Part shown: positions 63,600 through 64,000 of the stretch, piece by piece
How positions within the stretch are numbered: position 1 is the first letter of the stretch
How the letters are laid out: each line of letters begins with the position of its first letter
Assembly: GCF_003933235.1 (NCBI RefSeq)
Contig: NZ_RWJI01000001.1
Location: 564,001-628,000, forward strand
DNA from: Sphingorhabdus wooponensis
Lineage (GTDB): Bacteria; Pseudomonadota; Alphaproteobacteria; Sphingomonadales; Sphingomonadaceae
DNA length: 64,000 bases
Reading direction: 5' to 3'
Notes under the pieces: generated by a model
Databases searched by the model: none
The model's input: only the letters and a program-made list of their open reading frames with translations
What the model was told of the DNA's origin: nothing
Program-made: the position numbers and the translations under genes

Positions 63600-64000
63600 C
63601 GCTGCGCCGCAATCTCCGCTGCGTCACTGGCCAGCCGATCGGCGCGTTCATTTTCCGGATGGCCACTATGCCCTTTCACCCAAATCCATTCGACCTGATG
63701 CCGGGCAGCGGCGTCGATAAGGTCACGCCATAAATCGGCGTTGCGGACGGGCTGTTTTGATGCGTTTTTCCAACCATTGCGTTGCCAGCCGTGGATCCAT
63801 TTGGTGATACCATCGAGGACATATTTGCTGTCAGTGTGCAATTTGACATGGCACGGCTCGATCAGGGTTTTGAGCGCCTGAATCGCCGCGGAAAGTTCCA
63901 TACGGTTGTTGGTAGTGTCGGGTTCGCCGCCCGAAATTTCTTTTTCATGCTTACCATAACGGATTACAGCGCCCCAACCGCCTGGGCCGGGGTTACCCTT
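63596..64000 (-). CDS. rnhA: Ribonuclease HI (5' end cut by window edge)
   Basis: RNase HI, which removes RNA from RNA/DNA hybrids. The open frame runs to base 64000, giving the last 134 residues; only about 12-14 N-terminal residues, with the first catalytic aspartate, lie outside. Seen are [16 protein letters not shown], the catalytic Glu in [13 protein letters not shown], the Asp in [11 protein letters not shown], the basic handle HGWQRNGWK, the active-site His in [10 protein letters not shown] and the final Asp in ERADRLA. It converges with the DAO-family gene. Confidence 0.95.
   Translation of the reverse strand, partial: KGNPGPGGWGAVIRYGKHEKEISGGEPDTTNNRMELSAAIQALKTLIEPCHVKLHTDSKYVLDGITKWIHGWQRNGWKNASKQPVRNADLWRDLIDAAARHQVEWIWVKGHSGHPENERADRLASDAAEIAAQR

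Overview
The window looks like a chromosomal segment of an alphaproteobacterium, most likely a member of the Sphingomonadales (Sphingorhabdus/Sphingopyxis-like). The evidence is: a GcrA cell-cycle regulator; an Fo-ATPase operon in the alphaproteobacterial order atpI-B-E-F'-F, without the F1 genes; a SUV3-like helicase followed by an S4 protein and a seven-iron ferredoxin; a complex I NDUFS4-like accessory subunit; a petABC bc1 operon; and moderate GC content. I see no rRNA, phage, insertion sequence, plasmid gene or CRISPR array. Codon use and gene packing look uniform. This is mostly core genome: about 66 protein genes, two tRNAs and several clear terminators.

Layout, 1-16 kb. A chorismate mutase cut by the left edge diverges from a polyprenyl diphosphate synthase and an HrpB helicase. 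A complex I accessory subunit follows. A minus-strand operon lemA-TPM-TPM-Nudix lies next to a NylB-like serine hydrolase. A full polyamine ABC importer (binding protein, two permeases, ATPase) faces a tandem FKBP protein, a class III polyamine-type aminotransferase and a PuuD-like amidotransferase, so uptake and catabolism of polyamines are grouped here.

16-31 kb. Isovaleryl-CoA dehydrogenase diverges from a ferredoxin reductase. The helicase-S4-fdxA run is followed by lipB-lipoprotein-old yellow enzyme on the other strand. Then come a membrane protein, a GNAT enzyme, hemF-trmL, a four-EF-hand protein, tRNA-Gly(UCC) and the bc1 operon petABC.

31-45 kb. Class II DAHP synthase, an atypical OmpR-family regulator, tRNA-Gln(UUG), ilvE, a MarR regulator, hisE, hinT, an APC permease, a Bcr/CflA exporter and radC. 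Then comes a ydbH-ynbE-ydbL operon, expected to form an inner-to-outer-membrane lipid bridge, followed by the Fo-ATPase operon.

45-64 kb. uvrC, a WYL-like small protein, recO, leuB, metZ, apaG, a LysR regulator, a class A beta-lactamase-like protein, parE, a hotdog thioesterase, gcrA, an orphan ABC-2 permease, a DUF2147 protein, and a maiA-marR / fumarylacetoacetase group with a divergent secreted C13 (caspase-fold) peptidase. The window closes with a lysophospholipase-like hydrolase, a DAO-type oxidoreductase and RNase HI cut by the right edge.

I did not find a clear new multi-gene system. The observations most worth following are regulatory or architectural: three consecutive stem-loops before the polyamine aminotransferase; a long perfect inverted repeat plus a bulged stem-loop between petA and the DAHP synthase gene; a 10-bp-phased TTAC array in front of a response regulator that lacks conserved receiver residues; a strong hairpin between atpE and atpF'; and a lysine-rich tail placed before the Tat signal of the Rieske protein.
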